Below, piece by piece: positions 17,258 through 25,404 of a stretch of DNA of 64,000 nucleotides; positions within the stretch are counted from its first letter, which is position 1, and the number at the start of each line of letters is the position of its first letter. Made by a program: the position numbers and the translations under genes. Below the pieces are notes generated by a model. That model did not search any database. It was not told the origin of the DNA and saw only the letters and a program-made list of their open reading frames with translations. The stretch comes from Saccharopolyspora shandongensis. Its GTDB lineage: Bacteria > Actinomycetota > Actinomycetes > Mycobacteriales > Pseudonocardiaceae. Location: NCBI RefSeq assembly GCF_900106995.1, contig NZ_FNOK01000032.1, positions 42,566 through 106,565 of the forward strand, written 5' to 3'.

Positions 17258-18142
17258 ATGGGCAACGAAGTGATCATCACCGCCGCGCTCACCGGCGCCG
17301 GTGACACCACCGGCAAGAGCGAATTCGTCCCGGTCACCCCGGAACAGATCGCCAAATCCGCGGTCGAGGCCGCCGAAGCCGGCGCGGCCGTGGTGCACAT
17401 CCACGTCCGCAACGTCGAGACCGGGCAGGGCTCCCGCGACGTCTCGCTCTACCGCGAGGTGGTGGAGCGGATCAAGGAAACCGGCATCGACGTGGTCATC
17501 AACCTGACCGCCGGGATGGGCGGCGACCTCTTCATCGACCCCGACGACCCGCTCAAGCCGGTGGACGGCACCGACCTGGTCAACGGCCTGGACCGGCTGC
17601 CGCACGTCGAGGAGCTGCTGCCGGACATCTGCACGCTGGACTGCGGTTCGCTGAACTTCGGCGATGGCAGCCAGCTCTACATCTCCACCCCGGACATGCT
17701 GCGCGCCGGCGCCAAGCGGATCCAGGAGCTGGGCGTCAAGCCGGAGCTGGAGATCTTCGACACCGGCAACCTGTGGTTCGCCACCAAGCTGATCGAGGAG
17801 GGGCTGATCGACGCCCCGCCGCTGTTCCAGCTGTGCGCGGGCATCCCGTGGGGCGCCCCGCCGAACCCGGGCCTGCTGCAGGCGATGGTGAACATGCTGC
17901 CCGCCGGCGCGAACTGGGCGAGCTTCGCCATCGGCCGCGACCAGCTGCGCTGGGTCGGCCTGACCGCCGCGCTGGGCGGCAACGTCCGCGTCGGCCTGGA
18001 GGACAACCTCTACCTGAGCCGAGGCGTCAAGGCCACCAACGGACAGCTGGTCGAGCGCGCGGTGACGATCGTCGAGGGCATGGGCATGAAGGTCGCCACC
18101 CCCGATCAGGCCCGCGAGCAGCTCGGGCTCCAGAAGCGTTGA
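17258..18142 (+). CDS. 3-dehydrocarnitine cleavage enzyme (BKACE/DUF849 family)
   Basis: A 294-residue beta-keto acid cleavage enzyme. The TIM-barrel start EVIITAALTGAGDT, the metal-binding VVHIHVRN (His-x-His) near residue 48, the VVINLTAGMGG loop and the late GLEDNLYLSRG motif are family hallmarks. BKACE enzymes condense a beta-keto acid with acetyl-CoA to give acetoacetate plus a new acyl-CoA. With carnitine dehydrogenase and a thioesterase as neighbours, the natural substrate is most likely 3-dehydrocarnitine, giving betainyl-CoA and acetoacetate. AAGGGAGAG precedes the ATG. Confidence 0.87.
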   Translation: MGNEVIITAALTGAGDTTGKSEFVPVTPEQIAKSAVEAAEAGAAVVHIHVRNVETGQGSRDVSLYREVVERIKETGIDVVINLTAGMGGDLFIDPDDPLKPVDGTDLVNGLDRLPHVEELLPDICTLDCGSLNFGDGSQLYISTPDMLRAGAKRIQELGVKPELEIFDTGNLWFATKLIEEGLIDAPPLFQLCAGIPWGAPPNPGLLQAMVNMLPAGANWASFAIGRDQLRWVGLTAALGGNVRVGLEDNLYLSRGVKATNGQLVERAVTIVEGMGMKVATPDQAREQLGLQKR

Positions 18143-18163
18143 CGCCGGACGTTCCGTAGTCCC

Positions 18164-18235
18164 TGGCGATTTCGCGCGAAATCGCCATCGGTCCCCCGTG
18201 CGGGCGGGCGATTTCGGAGCATCGAAATCACCCGC
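18164..18235. repeat. Paired palindrome, class 1, inside the carnitine operon
   Basis: A perfect 24-base unit TGGCGATTTCGCGCGAAATCGCCA has outer limits 18164-18187. A degenerate partner has arms 18204-18216 and 18223-18235 (GATTTCG and CGAAATC cores). Centre spacing is about 44 bases. It lies in the 142-base gap between two genes that should be co-transcribed. Confidence 0.75.
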
Positions 18236-18284
18236 CACACGTGCGGCCGCGCATCGAAGACGACCTCGAAAAGGAACTCCCAAG

Positions 18285-19247
18285 TTGAACCAGAACACCC
18301 CCTCCCCCGCGGCGGTGCGGCGGGTCGCGTGCATCGGTGCCGGTGTCATCGGCGGCGGTTGGGTCGCGCACTTCCTGGCGCGCGGCTTCCAGGTGACCGC
18401 GTGGGACCCCGCGCCCGACTTCGAGACCAAGCTGCGCCGGCTGGTCGACGCCGCGTGGCCCGCGCTCATCGAGCTCGGACTCGCCGACGGCGCCTCCCGC
18501 GACAACCTCGTCATCGCCCCGACGCTGGAAGACGCCGTCGCCGAGGCCGAGTTCGTGCAGGAGAGCGCGCCGGAAGACCTTGCCCTCAAACGGGATCTGC
18601 TGGCCCGCATCGACGCTGCGACCCCGGCTGGTGTCGTGGTCTCGTCGTCGACCTCCGGCTACGGCATGACCGAGATGCAGGTGGACTGCCCGACGCCGCA
18701 GCGGCTCGTGGTCGGGCACCCGTTCAACCCGCCGTACCTCATCCCGCTGGTCGAGGTCGTCGGCGGCGAGCGGACCGAGCCGTGGGCGGTGCGGTGGGCC
18801 GCGGAGTTCTTCGAGGTCGCGGGCAAGTCCGTGATCACCATGGACCGCGAGGTGCCGGGCTTCATCGCCAACCGGCTGCAGGAGGCGATCTGGCGCGAGG
18901 CGCTGCACATGGTCGCCAACGGCGAGGCCACGCCCGCGCAGATCGATGCGTCGATCACCGAGGGGCCCGGCCTGCGCTGGCCGCTGCTCGGGCCGTGCCT
19001 GACCTTCCACCTGGCCGGCGGTGAGGGCGGCATGGCGCACATGCTCGACCACTTCGGCCCGTCGCTGAAGTCGCCGTGGACCCGGCTGGAGGCGCCGGAG
19101 CTGACCGACGAGCTTCGCGACGCCATGGTCCAGGGCTGCGAAGAAGCCGCCGACGGCCGCAGCATCGCCGAGCTCGTCGCAGACCGCGACCGGGCGGTGA
19201 TCGCGGTGATGCGCGCGATCGACGGCGTGCGGAACGGCAAGTCGTGA
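18285..19247 (+). CDS. lcdH: L-carnitine 3-dehydrogenase
   Basis: A 320-residue 3-hydroxyacyl-CoA dehydrogenase-fold enzyme. The Rossmann loop is GAGVIGGGWVAHFLARGF, then QESAPEDLALKRDL, VVSSSTSGYGMTEMQ, VGHPFNPPYLIPLVEVVGG and a helical C-domain with NRLQEAIWREALHM. Family and length fit NAD-dependent carnitine dehydrogenase, giving 3-dehydrocarnitine. The context with the BKACE enzyme and thioesterase is the known aerobic carnitine route to glycine betaine. Start is a TTG at 18285 with AAGGA upstream; earlier in-frame codons would translate the palindromic repeat. Confidence 0.87.
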   Translation: MNQNTPSPAAVRRVACIGAGVIGGGWVAHFLARGFQVTAWDPAPDFETKLRRLVDAAWPALIELGLADGASRDNLVIAPTLEDAVAEAEFVQESAPEDLALKRDLLARIDAATPAGVVVSSSTSGYGMTEMQVDCPTPQRLVVGHPFNPPYLIPLVEVVGGERTEPWAVRWAAEFFEVAGKSVITMDREVPGFIANRLQEAIWREALHMVANGEATPAQIDASITEGPGLRWPLLGPCLTFHLAGGEGGMAHMLDHFGPSLKSPWTRLEAPELTDELRDAMVQGCEEAADGRSIAELVADRDRAVIAVMRAIDGVRNGKS

Positions 19248-19684
19248 CCGGCCTGCGGGAGCACCGGGAGCGCGTCCGTCCAGAGTGGATCGACTACAAC
19301 GGTCACCTCAGCGAGGCGTACTACGTGCTGGTGTTCGGCTTCGCCACCGACGCGGTGATGGACCAGGTCGGGCTCGACGCCGCGTACCGCACCGGCACCG
19401 GGTGCTCGCTGTACACGGTCGAGGCGCACGTGCGCTACCTGCGCGAGGTCAAGGCGGATGCGGAGCTCGTGGTGACCAGCCGCATCGTGGGCACCGGCGC
19501 GAAGAAGGTGCGCATCTGCCACGAGATGGCGGTCGACGGCACCGTGGTGGCGACCGAGGAGATCATGGCGCTGCACGTCGACGGCGCGCAGGGCGGCACC
19601 ACGCCGTTCCCGGCGGCGATCGCCGAGCGGTTCGCCGCGCTGGCCGAGCAGCCGCCGGAGTACGCAGGGCGGTCCATCGATTGA
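19244..19684 (+). CDS. Betainyl-CoA thioesterase (hotdog fold)
   Basis: A 146-residue hotdog-fold thioesterase with the acyl-CoA thioesterase signature EWIDYNGHLSEAYYV (Asp-x-x-x-His) near residue 15. Its GTG start overlaps the dehydrogenase stop (GTGA), so the two are translationally coupled. In carnitine degradation it releases glycine betaine from betainyl-CoA. No carnitine transporter is adjacent; uptake must be encoded elsewhere. Confidence 0.82.
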   Translation: MTGLREHRERVRPEWIDYNGHLSEAYYVLVFGFATDAVMDQVGLDAAYRTGTGCSLYTVEAHVRYLREVKADAELVVTSRIVGTGAKKVRICHEMAVDGTVVATEEIMALHVDGAQGGTTPFPAAIAERFAALAEQPPEYAGRSID

Positions 19685-19686
19685 AC

Positions 19687-19716
19687 GTGAGCGGGGCTCC
19701 TCGGAGTCCCGCTCAC
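19687..19716. terminator. Terminator of the carnitine operon
   Basis: GTGAGCGGG (19687-19695) and CCCGCTCAC (19708-19716) form a perfect 9-bp stem directly after the thioesterase stop and overlapping the end of the convergent membrane-protein gene. Confidence 0.75.
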
Positions 19717-20846
19717 CTGGCGGCGACGACCCGGTCCAGCGCCGCGCAGACCGCGATGGCCACGACGAAGAATGCGCTGGCGGCGGCGAGCAGCCGGGCC
19801 TCGGGATATCCGCCCGTGGCGAGGAATCCGGCACCTGCCGCCGCCGCACCCACCGCCGCCGCGACGACCAGCTCGACGGCCCGGACCCGCCACGACATCG
19901 CCGAGCCGCGGGCCGCTTCGTGCACGCCGCAGACCACCGCGGCCGCGATGATGATCAAGCCGACCGTCGCCGACAGCATCGGGGTGCCGAAGGAGATCCC
20001 GTAGCGGATCGGCAGCGCGGGCGCGAAGAAGAACACCAGGAACCAGCCGAGCGACGCGCTGACCGCCGTGATGCCCGGCCCGGCCTGCGAGGTCGGCAAC
20101 CGGCGCGCGACCAGCCGCGCCACGACGAGCACCACGGCCGCCGCCGCCATCACCGGCGCCGCCGCCGCGAGGTGCCCGAGGTTGTAGAGCAGCGCGGTGT
20201 CGTAAACGGTCAGCACCAGGACGCCCAGCGCCGCAGCCGAAACCACGAACGCCACCAGCTCCGCCACCGAGCCGACCCGCTCCCGGCGGCCCGCGGTCAA
20301 CCGCGCCAGCAACCACGGCGTCACCAGCCCGGACACGACGCGGAGCGCGATGTCCTCGGCCGTGTAGGGATTGGCCAGCGACCACTCGATCAAGCAGAAC
20401 GTCGCGGTGTAGGACACCGCCACCGGCCACACCAGGACCCGCCGGAACACCTCGGCCCCGAACCACCGGCAGAGCGTCAGGTACGCCAGCAGCACGAACG
20501 GCAGCTCCAGCAGCGCAGGCACCCGCAGCAGGCTCCACGACAGCAGTTCCGGCCGCGGCCACACCTCGGCCAGCCAGGAGATCAGCGGGTTGTCATCGGC
20601 CAGCGCGAACCAGCCGGTCGGCAGGTAGCGCGCGATGAACGACGGGTCGCCGTGCCACACGCGCATCAGGTAGATCGTGCACAACACCTGGTTCAGGTAG
20701 ATCGCGCCGGAGACCACCAGCAGCCAGAAACCGGGGTGCCGCAACGGGGTCGGGCGCGAGCCGCGTTGCCGCCGCGGCCACCGCCAGCCCACCAGGGCGA
20801 CCACTGCGGACAAGACGATCAAGGCGCCGAGGACGACCGCCACCAC
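19713..20846 (-). CDS. Multi-spanning membrane protein of unknown function
   Basis: A 377-residue protein with about ten hydrophobic segments and no soluble domain. Features include an N-terminal anchor then WRWPRRQRGSRP basic loop, FWLLVVSGAIYLNQVLCTIYLMRVWHGDPSF, LPTGWFALADDNPLISWLAEVWPRPELLSW, and a LARLVARRLP interfacial segment. I recognise no transporter or enzyme motif; a polytopic protein of uncharacterised actinobacterial type. The GTG start at 20846 follows GGGAG. Divergent from the ADP-ribosylglycohydrolase gene. Confidence 0.7.
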   Translation of the reverse strand: MVAVVLGALIVLSAVVALVGWRWPRRQRGSRPTPLRHPGFWLLVVSGAIYLNQVLCTIYLMRVWHGDPSFIARYLPTGWFALADDNPLISWLAEVWPRPELLSWSLLRVPALLELPFVLLAYLTLCRWFGAEVFRRVLVWPVAVSYTATFCLIEWSLANPYTAEDIALRVVSGLVTPWLLARLTAGRRERVGSVAELVAFVVSAAALGVLVLTVYDTALLYNLGHLAAAAPVMAAAAVVLVVARLVARRLPTSQAGPGITAVSASLGWFLVFFFAPALPIRYGISFGTPMLSATVGLIIIAAAVVCGVHEAARGSAMSWRVRAVELVVAAAVGAAAAGAGFLATGGYPEARLLAAASAFFVVAIAVCAALDRVVAAR

Positions 20847-20983
20847 GAACTCCCAAGTCGAAAAGCGCTTTCGCGGCAGAGACTATCCGGCGGCGGCCGG
20901 TCGGCGGGCGAAGTTGACCACGTTCGCCGGCCCGCGCCGGGCGTACCGTTGACACCAACCGCCTGTGTCCTCGGGAGGCTCGG

Positions 20984-21928
20984 GTGAACTCGACCGGTCC
21001 CCCGCCGGTGCACGACCGCGCCCGCGGGCTGTTCACGGGAGTCGGGCTCGGCGACGCGATGGGTGCGGCGTTCGAAGGCCAACCGTCGGTCACCGAGCTG
21101 GCGCTGCTGGAGTTCGAACGCGCCCACCACCAGCTGCGCTACACCGACGACACCGCGCTGACCATCGCGGTGGCCGAACACCTGCTGGAACGCGCCCGCC
21201 GCGGCGGGCACCTGCTCGACGAGGGCGAGCTGGCCACCGCCCTGGCCTGCGCCTGGACCCGCGAGCCGTGGCGCGGGTTCGCCGACTCGGCGGCGGCGAC
21301 GTTCGAGCGGCTCGACTCCGGCATGCCGTGGCGGGACGCGGCGGTGTCGGTGTTCCGCGGGCAGGGTTCCTTCGGCAACGGCGCGGCGATGCGCAGCGCG
21401 CCGGTGGCGCTGGCCGCGCGAAGCGCCCACCACGCCGCGGAACTGGGCCGGCGCGCGGCGTCGGTGACCCACGCCCACCCGGACGGCCAGGAGGGAGCGG
21501 CGGTGCAGGCATGCAGCGCGTACCTGGCCCTGCACCACGACGGGCCGCTCGACCCGGAGTCGTTCCTGGAGAAGCTGGCTCACGTGATCCACGAACCGGA
21601 GTGGGTGCGGCGGCTGCACACCGTCGCCGCGCAGCTCGGGAACCGCGACCCGCACCGCGCCGCCGAGGAGCTCGGCAACGACGTGCGCGCGACGCACTCG
21701 GTGCCGCTGGCGCTGTGGGCGTTCCTAGCCCACGCCGAGGCCCCGGTCGACGTCGTGCGGCAGTGCATCCGGGCGGGTGGCGACACCGACACCATCGCCA
21801 GCATGGCGGCTGCGCTCGCCGGGGCGCTGCGCGGCGCCGCCGGTTGGCCGCAGTCGTGGCTGCGGCGGATCGAGGGGCTCACCCGGCTGCACGACCTCGG
21901 CGACCGGCTGGCCCGGCTGTCGGCGTGA
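20984..21928 (+). CDS. ADP-ribosylglycohydrolase family protein
   Basis: A 314-residue DraG/ARH-fold protein. Metal-ligand motifs are GLGDAMGAAFEG near residue 24, YTDDTALTIA (Thr-Asp-Asp) near residue 50, and the C-terminal GGDTDTIASMAAALAGALRGA. These bind two Mg/Mn ions and allow removal of ADP-ribose from proteins or small molecules; some relatives act in metabolite repair or as crystallins. The full motif set suggests an active enzyme. GTG start follows GGGAGG. No ADP-ribosyltransferase is adjacent. Confidence 0.88.
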   Translation: MNSTGPPPVHDRARGLFTGVGLGDAMGAAFEGQPSVTELALLEFERAHHQLRYTDDTALTIAVAEHLLERARRGGHLLDEGELATALACAWTREPWRGFADSAAATFERLDSGMPWRDAAVSVFRGQGSFGNGAAMRSAPVALAARSAHHAAELGRRAASVTHAHPDGQEGAAVQACSAYLALHHDGPLDPESFLEKLAHVIHEPEWVRRLHTVAAQLGNRDPHRAAEELGNDVRATHSVPLALWAFLAHAEAPVDVVRQCIRAGGDTDTIASMAAALAGALRGAAGWPQSWLRRIEGLTRLHDLGDRLARLSA

Positions 21929-21997
21929 GCCGCGCGCCGCGCGGCCGGGCTCGTTACCGTGGCGGTTGATCCGACCAGCTACCGACGGGAGGACTCG

Positions 21998-22168
21998 ATG
22001 AACGCGGAAACCCCGGAAGCCGACGCCGCCGAGCAGGCCCAGCAAGCCGAGGAAATCCCCGAAGAGGAGGAGCCGGAGCCGTTGGAGGTTCCGCTCGACG
22101 CCAACCCGGCCGACCTCGCCGACCAGCACCGCCCGGTCCCGGTCGACGACGCCTACGACCACGACTGA
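21998..22168 (+). CDS. Small acidic protein (56 aa), actinobacterial type
   Basis: A 56-residue, strongly acidic protein, rich in Glu and Ala, with a Pro-Glu run in the middle and a C-terminal ANPADLADQHRPVPVDDAYDHD-like tail (given in part). A clear GGGAGGA ribosome site precedes the ATG. From memory, similar short acidic proteins ending in a V-P-V/L-D-x-D-x-Y motif are common in actinobacteria, but no function is known to me. Confidence 0.65.
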   Translation: MNAETPEADAAEQAQQAEEIPEEEEPEPLEVPLDANPADLADQHRPVPVDDAYDHD

Positions 22169-22242
22169 CCGCCGTCCCAGCGAGACGCGAGCGGCGCCTG
22201 CCAGACGGAGGCGCGTGCGTCACGTCGGGCCCGGAAATGCGG

Positions 22243-22301
22243 CGGTTTCGCGCGAAACCGGCGTTACCACGCGTGCCAAGTGGCGGTTTCGCGCGAAACC
22301 G
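22243..22301. repeat. Paired palindrome, class 1 (core GGTTTCGCGCGAAACC)
   Basis: Two identical 18-base palindromes CGGTTTCGCGCGAAACCG at 22243-22260 and 22284-22301. Their centres are 41 bases apart and the spacer contains CCACGCGTGCCAAG. They lie between the convergent small acidic gene and the FAD oxidase gene, where a bidirectional terminator would be useful. Confidence 0.82.
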
Positions 22302-22305
22302 ACGT

Positions 22306-23691
22306 TCAGCCCGCGTCGGGGAGGACCCGGCCGGGGTTGAGGATGTTGCGGGGATCCAGGGCGTTCTTGATCGCCCGCTGGCTCCACAGGCCCGCCTCGT
22401 CGAGTTCCTCGCCCAGCCAGCGCCGCTTCAGGTGGCCGACGCCGTGCTCGCCGGTGATGGTGCCGCCGAGCCTCAGGCCCAGGGCCATGATCGCGTCGAA
22501 CGCCTGCTGGGCGCGGGCCGACTCCTCCGGGTCGCTGGAGTCGAAGGCCACCACCGGGTGCATGTTGCCGTCCCCGGCGTGCCCGGCGCACAGCACCTGC
22601 ACCCGGTACGTCTCGGCGATCGGGGTCAGCCCCTCGACGAGGTCCACCAGGCGCCGCCGGGGCACGCACACGTCGTCGACCAGCGTCGCCAGGCCGAGCT
22701 TCTCGTGCGCGTCCCCGACCAGCCGCCGGGCCTGCATCAGCAGCTCGCCCTCGGCCGGGTCGTCGGCGACGACCACCTCGGTGGCGGCGAACGACCGGGC
22801 CACCCGCTCGAAGGCCGCCAGGTCGCCCGGCGCGGCGTCGCCGCGATCGGACTGCACCAGCAGCATGCCCGCCACGCCGTCGGGGAAGCCGAGGTCGGCG
22901 ATGCGCTGCACCGCGTGCACCGTCGGGGCGTCCATGAACTCCAGCACCGACGGCCGGTAGCCCTCCCCCAGGTACCCGGCCACGGTGCGGGCCGCGTCGG
23001 CGATGGTCGGGAAGAACGCGACCGCGGTCAGCGGTTGCGCGGTGGCGGGCCGCAGCGCGACGGTGATCTCGGTGACCACGCCGAGGGTTCCCTCGGAGCC
23101 GACGATCAGCCGCGTCAGGTCGTAGCCGGCGACTCCCTTGGCCGTGCGGCGGCCGGTGCGCATCACCCTGCCGTCGGCGAGCACCACTTCGAGGCCGCGC
23201 ACGAAGTCGCCGGTCACGCCGTACTTCACGCAGCACATGCCGCCGGCGTTGGTGGCCACGTTGCCGCCGATGGTCGAGATGCTGCGGGAGCCGGGGTCGG
23301 GCGGGTAGAACAGCCCGTGCTCGCCCGCCTTCGCCGCGAACACGCCGTTGACCACGCCGGGCTGCACGACCGCGATCTGCTCCTCGGTGTCGATCTCGAG
23401 GATGGCGTCCATCTTCTCCAGCGACAGCAGGATGCAGCCGTCGATGGCGTTGGCCGCGCCGGAGAGCCCGGAGCGGGCGCCCTGCGGCACCACCGGGACC
23501 CGGTTCTCGTGCGCCCATCGCAAGGTCGTCGCAACGTCCTCAGTGGACCGGGCGCGGACCAGCACCGACGGCGTCCCGGCCGGGCAGAAGGTGGCCCGGT
23601 CCCTGCGGTGGGCCTCCAGCACGTCGGCGTCGTCGAAAACGCTGCCGTCGGGCAGCAGTTCCCGCAGCGGGTGCACGTCAGTGGCGGTCAT
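22306..23691 (-). CDS. FAD-binding oxidase, GlcD/D-lactate dehydrogenase type (copy 1)
   Basis: A 461-residue flavoprotein of the VAO/PCMH family. The FAD-binding domain has PVVPQGARSGLSGAANAIDG, STIGGNVATNAGGMCCVKYGVT and VLADGRVMRTGRRTAKGVAGYDLTRL. The C-terminal domain ends GGTITGEHGVGHLKRRWL with the conserved His. It oxidises a 2-hydroxyacid such as glycolate or D-lactate; the exact acid is open. The ATG at 23691 (MTATDVHPL) follows GAGAG. No GlcE/GlcF partner is adjacent. A clear paralogue lies at 55.4 kb. Confidence 0.87.
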   Translation of the reverse strand: MTATDVHPLRELLPDGSVFDDADVLEAHRRDRATFCPAGTPSVLVRARSTEDVATTLRWAHENRVPVVPQGARSGLSGAANAIDGCILLSLEKMDAILEIDTEEQIAVVQPGVVNGVFAAKAGEHGLFYPPDPGSRSISTIGGNVATNAGGMCCVKYGVTGDFVRGLEVVLADGRVMRTGRRTAKGVAGYDLTRLIVGSEGTLGVVTEITVALRPATAQPLTAVAFFPTIADAARTVAGYLGEGYRPSVLEFMDAPTVHAVQRIADLGFPDGVAGMLLVQSDRGDAAPGDLAAFERVARSFAATEVVVADDPAEGELLMQARRLVGDAHEKLGLATLVDDVCVPRRRLVDLVEGLTPIAETYRVQVLCAGHAGDGNMHPVVAFDSSDPEESARAQQAFDAIMALGLRLGGTITGEHGVGHLKRRWLGEELDEAGLWSQRAIKNALDPRNILNPGRVLPDAG

Positions 23692-23802
23692 CGGTTGCTC
23701 TCGTCTCCGACCTCGGGGGGGGCATGGTCTTACCTCTGAACCTAACCCGTGCCACCCCGGATCTCCCAGCCCCGCGACGCACATGAGTCGGGAATCCCAG
23801 TG

Positions 23803-24744
23803 TCAGGCCGCCCAGAGGCCGAACAACGAGGCGAAGCCCTCCCGCCAGCTCGGCCACGCCGGGCGCCAGCCCAGCGTCTCGCGCAATCGGAAGTTGGTGG
23901 CGCCGCGCTGCTCGGTCAGCTGGTGCACGGTCAGCCAGTCCAGCTGGGTCCGGGCCTGGTCCATGGTCAGCGAAACCGGGGCCGGACCGCCCGCCATCCG
24001 CGCGTAGGCCGGGAGCCATTCCGCCGATTCGGCCGGCTCGTTGTCCACCACGTTGTAGGTGCCGGGCTCGCCGCTGGCGAGCAGCTCGAGCACCGCTCCG
24101 GCCGCGTCCTCGACGTGGGTGAACGACGTCAGGCCCACCCCGTCGTCCACCAGCGGCAGTTCGCTGCCGCACACCCGCGCGTGGATCGCGCCACCAGGAG
24201 CGAACTGGGTGTCCGGACCATAAAGCGCGCCGTAGCGCAGCGCGACGCCCTCGATGTCCGGACGCGTCAGCACCGCTTCTTCCATCGCCGCCAGGGCGCG
24301 CACCGCATCACCCCAGCAGCCCGGCGCTTCCGTCCACAGTGGAGAATCTTCGTCCAGCACGTCGTGCCCGTGCGGGCGGTAGGCGGCGGTCATGCTCTGC
24401 CCGATGATGCGCCGCGCGCCGACCGCCACGGCGGCGTCGACCAGGTTCCTGGCCCCGTTCTCACGCAGCCGCGCGGTCCGGCGCAGGCCCTCGTCCTGGC
24501 CCGCACCACCGAAACCGGACGTCTGGTCGATGACCACTTCCGGCTCCACGCGGGCCAGTTCCCGGCGTAATCGCGGCGGATCCAGCACATCGGCAACGGC
24601 GACGTCGTCGACCGCGACCGCACCATCAAGTCGGTCCGCGTGCCGGACGAGCGCGGTCACGTGATGACCGCGATCCCGCAACAACGGCAGCAGGGTTCTC
24701 CCGACAACGCCGGTAGCACCGGCGACAACCACACGCAGGGGCAC
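23803..24744 (-). CDS. NAD-dependent epimerase/dehydratase-like protein
   Basis: A 313-residue extended SDR. It has the Rossmann loop GATGVVGRTLL near residue 9 and a downstream LRYGALYGP block. The usual Tyr-x-x-x-Lys is not obvious: SMTAAY is followed by RPHG. It ends with an RETLGWRPAWPSWREGF signature typical of NAD-sugar-epimerase-like proteins. Active-site uncertainty means it may be a regulator-like or non-sugar SDR. Start is a GTG at 24744. Function not assignable. Confidence 0.72.
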   Translation of the reverse strand: MPLRVVVAGATGVVGRTLLPLLRDRGHHVTALVRHADRLDGAVAVDDVAVADVLDPPRLRRELARVEPEVVIDQTSGFGGAGQDEGLRRTARLRENGARNLVDAAVAVGARRIIGQSMTAAYRPHGHDVLDEDSPLWTEAPGCWGDAVRALAAMEEAVLTRPDIEGVALRYGALYGPDTQFAPGGAIHARVCGSELPLVDDGVGLTSFTHVEDAAGAVLELLASGEPGTYNVVDNEPAESAEWLPAYARMAGGPAPVSLTMDQARTQLDWLTVHQLTEQRGATNFRLRETLGWRPAWPSWREGFASLFGLWAA

Positions 24745-24829
24745 ATCGACCTCGCACCGGGTTAAACGTCAGCGGGCTGGAAGCCTACCCCGGCGACGTA
24801 CCCCACAACGGGTGAAAAAGGGCCTCCTC

Positions 24830-24869
24830 GGCGGCAGACCGGCACCGCAGGCGGCCCGGTTCTGCCGCC
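24830..24869 (-). terminator. Terminator after the cold-shock gene
   Basis: GGCGGCAGACCGG (24830-24842) and CCGGTTCTGCCGCC (24856-24869) pair with one bulged base. On the minus strand a CCCTTTTTC run follows within 12 bases, giving an intrinsic-terminator look. Confidence 0.6.
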
Positions 24870-24936
24870 CATCGGAGGCGGCATCAGAGCTTTCCCCGAT
24901 GCATCGTCATGCCCCTTCGGGCACGATCCGATCCGG

Positions 24937-25140
24937 TCAGACCGCGCGAATGTCCGCGGCCTGCGGGCCCTTCGGGCCCTGGGCGATCTCGAACTCCACC
25001 CGCTGCTGTTCCTCCAGCGTGCGGAAGCCGGTGGACTGGATCGCGGAGTAGTGGGCGAAGACGTCAGCGCCACCGCCGTCGGGGGTGATGAACCCGTAGC
25101 CCTTCTCCGCGTTGAACCACTTCACCGTACCGGTAGCCAT
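24937..25140 (-). CDS. cspA: CspA-family cold-shock protein
   Basis: A 67-residue single OB-fold protein. It begins ATGTVKWFNAEKGYGFITPD with the RNP1 motif KGYGFI and RNP2 motif DVFAHY, and ends with the common QRVEFEIAQGPKGPQAADI segment. It binds single-stranded nucleic acid and acts as an RNA chaperone. Its upstream leader contains an intrinsic-terminator-like hairpin. The ATG follows AGGAGAACAGGGA. Confidence 0.96.
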   Translation of the reverse strand: MATGTVKWFNAEKGYGFITPDGGGADVFAHYSAIQSTGFRTLEEQQRVEFEIAQGPKGPQAADIRAV

Positions 25141-25241
25141 TCCCTGTTCTCCTGATTCTGCTGGCCAGGGTCAACACTGTGCAGACCCCCGGTCGCCGAG
25201 CTGATCACCCGGTGCCCGGCGCGGCCGGAACACCACGGCAC

Positions 25242-25274
25242 AAAAAAAGCGCCTGCGTTCTGGCAGGCACTTTT
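25242..25274 (-). terminator. Intrinsic terminator between Val dehydrogenase and cspA
   Basis: On the minus strand GTGCCTGC, loop CAGAAC and GCAGGCGC are followed by seven T residues, a textbook Rho-independent terminator that is unusual in this GC-rich genome. It ends the dehydrogenase transcript or, if the cspA promoter lies upstream of it, acts as a leader attenuator. Confidence 0.75.
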
Positions 25275-25404
25275 CCAGTACTGCTAGGACCAAAACTGCA
25301 ACCACCGCAAAGCTAGCACTCAGACTGCGGGTTGTCACACACCGATCGCAGTGCGTGAACGGCGTGTGCAACCCGCAGCCTCTGCGGGGTCAAAACCGCA
25401 GGTG

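Noticed and set aside
25171..25371. 66-residue minus-strand frame across the cspA leader
   Set aside because: It spans an intrinsic terminator hairpin and has no ribosome site; the hydrophobic look comes from chance.
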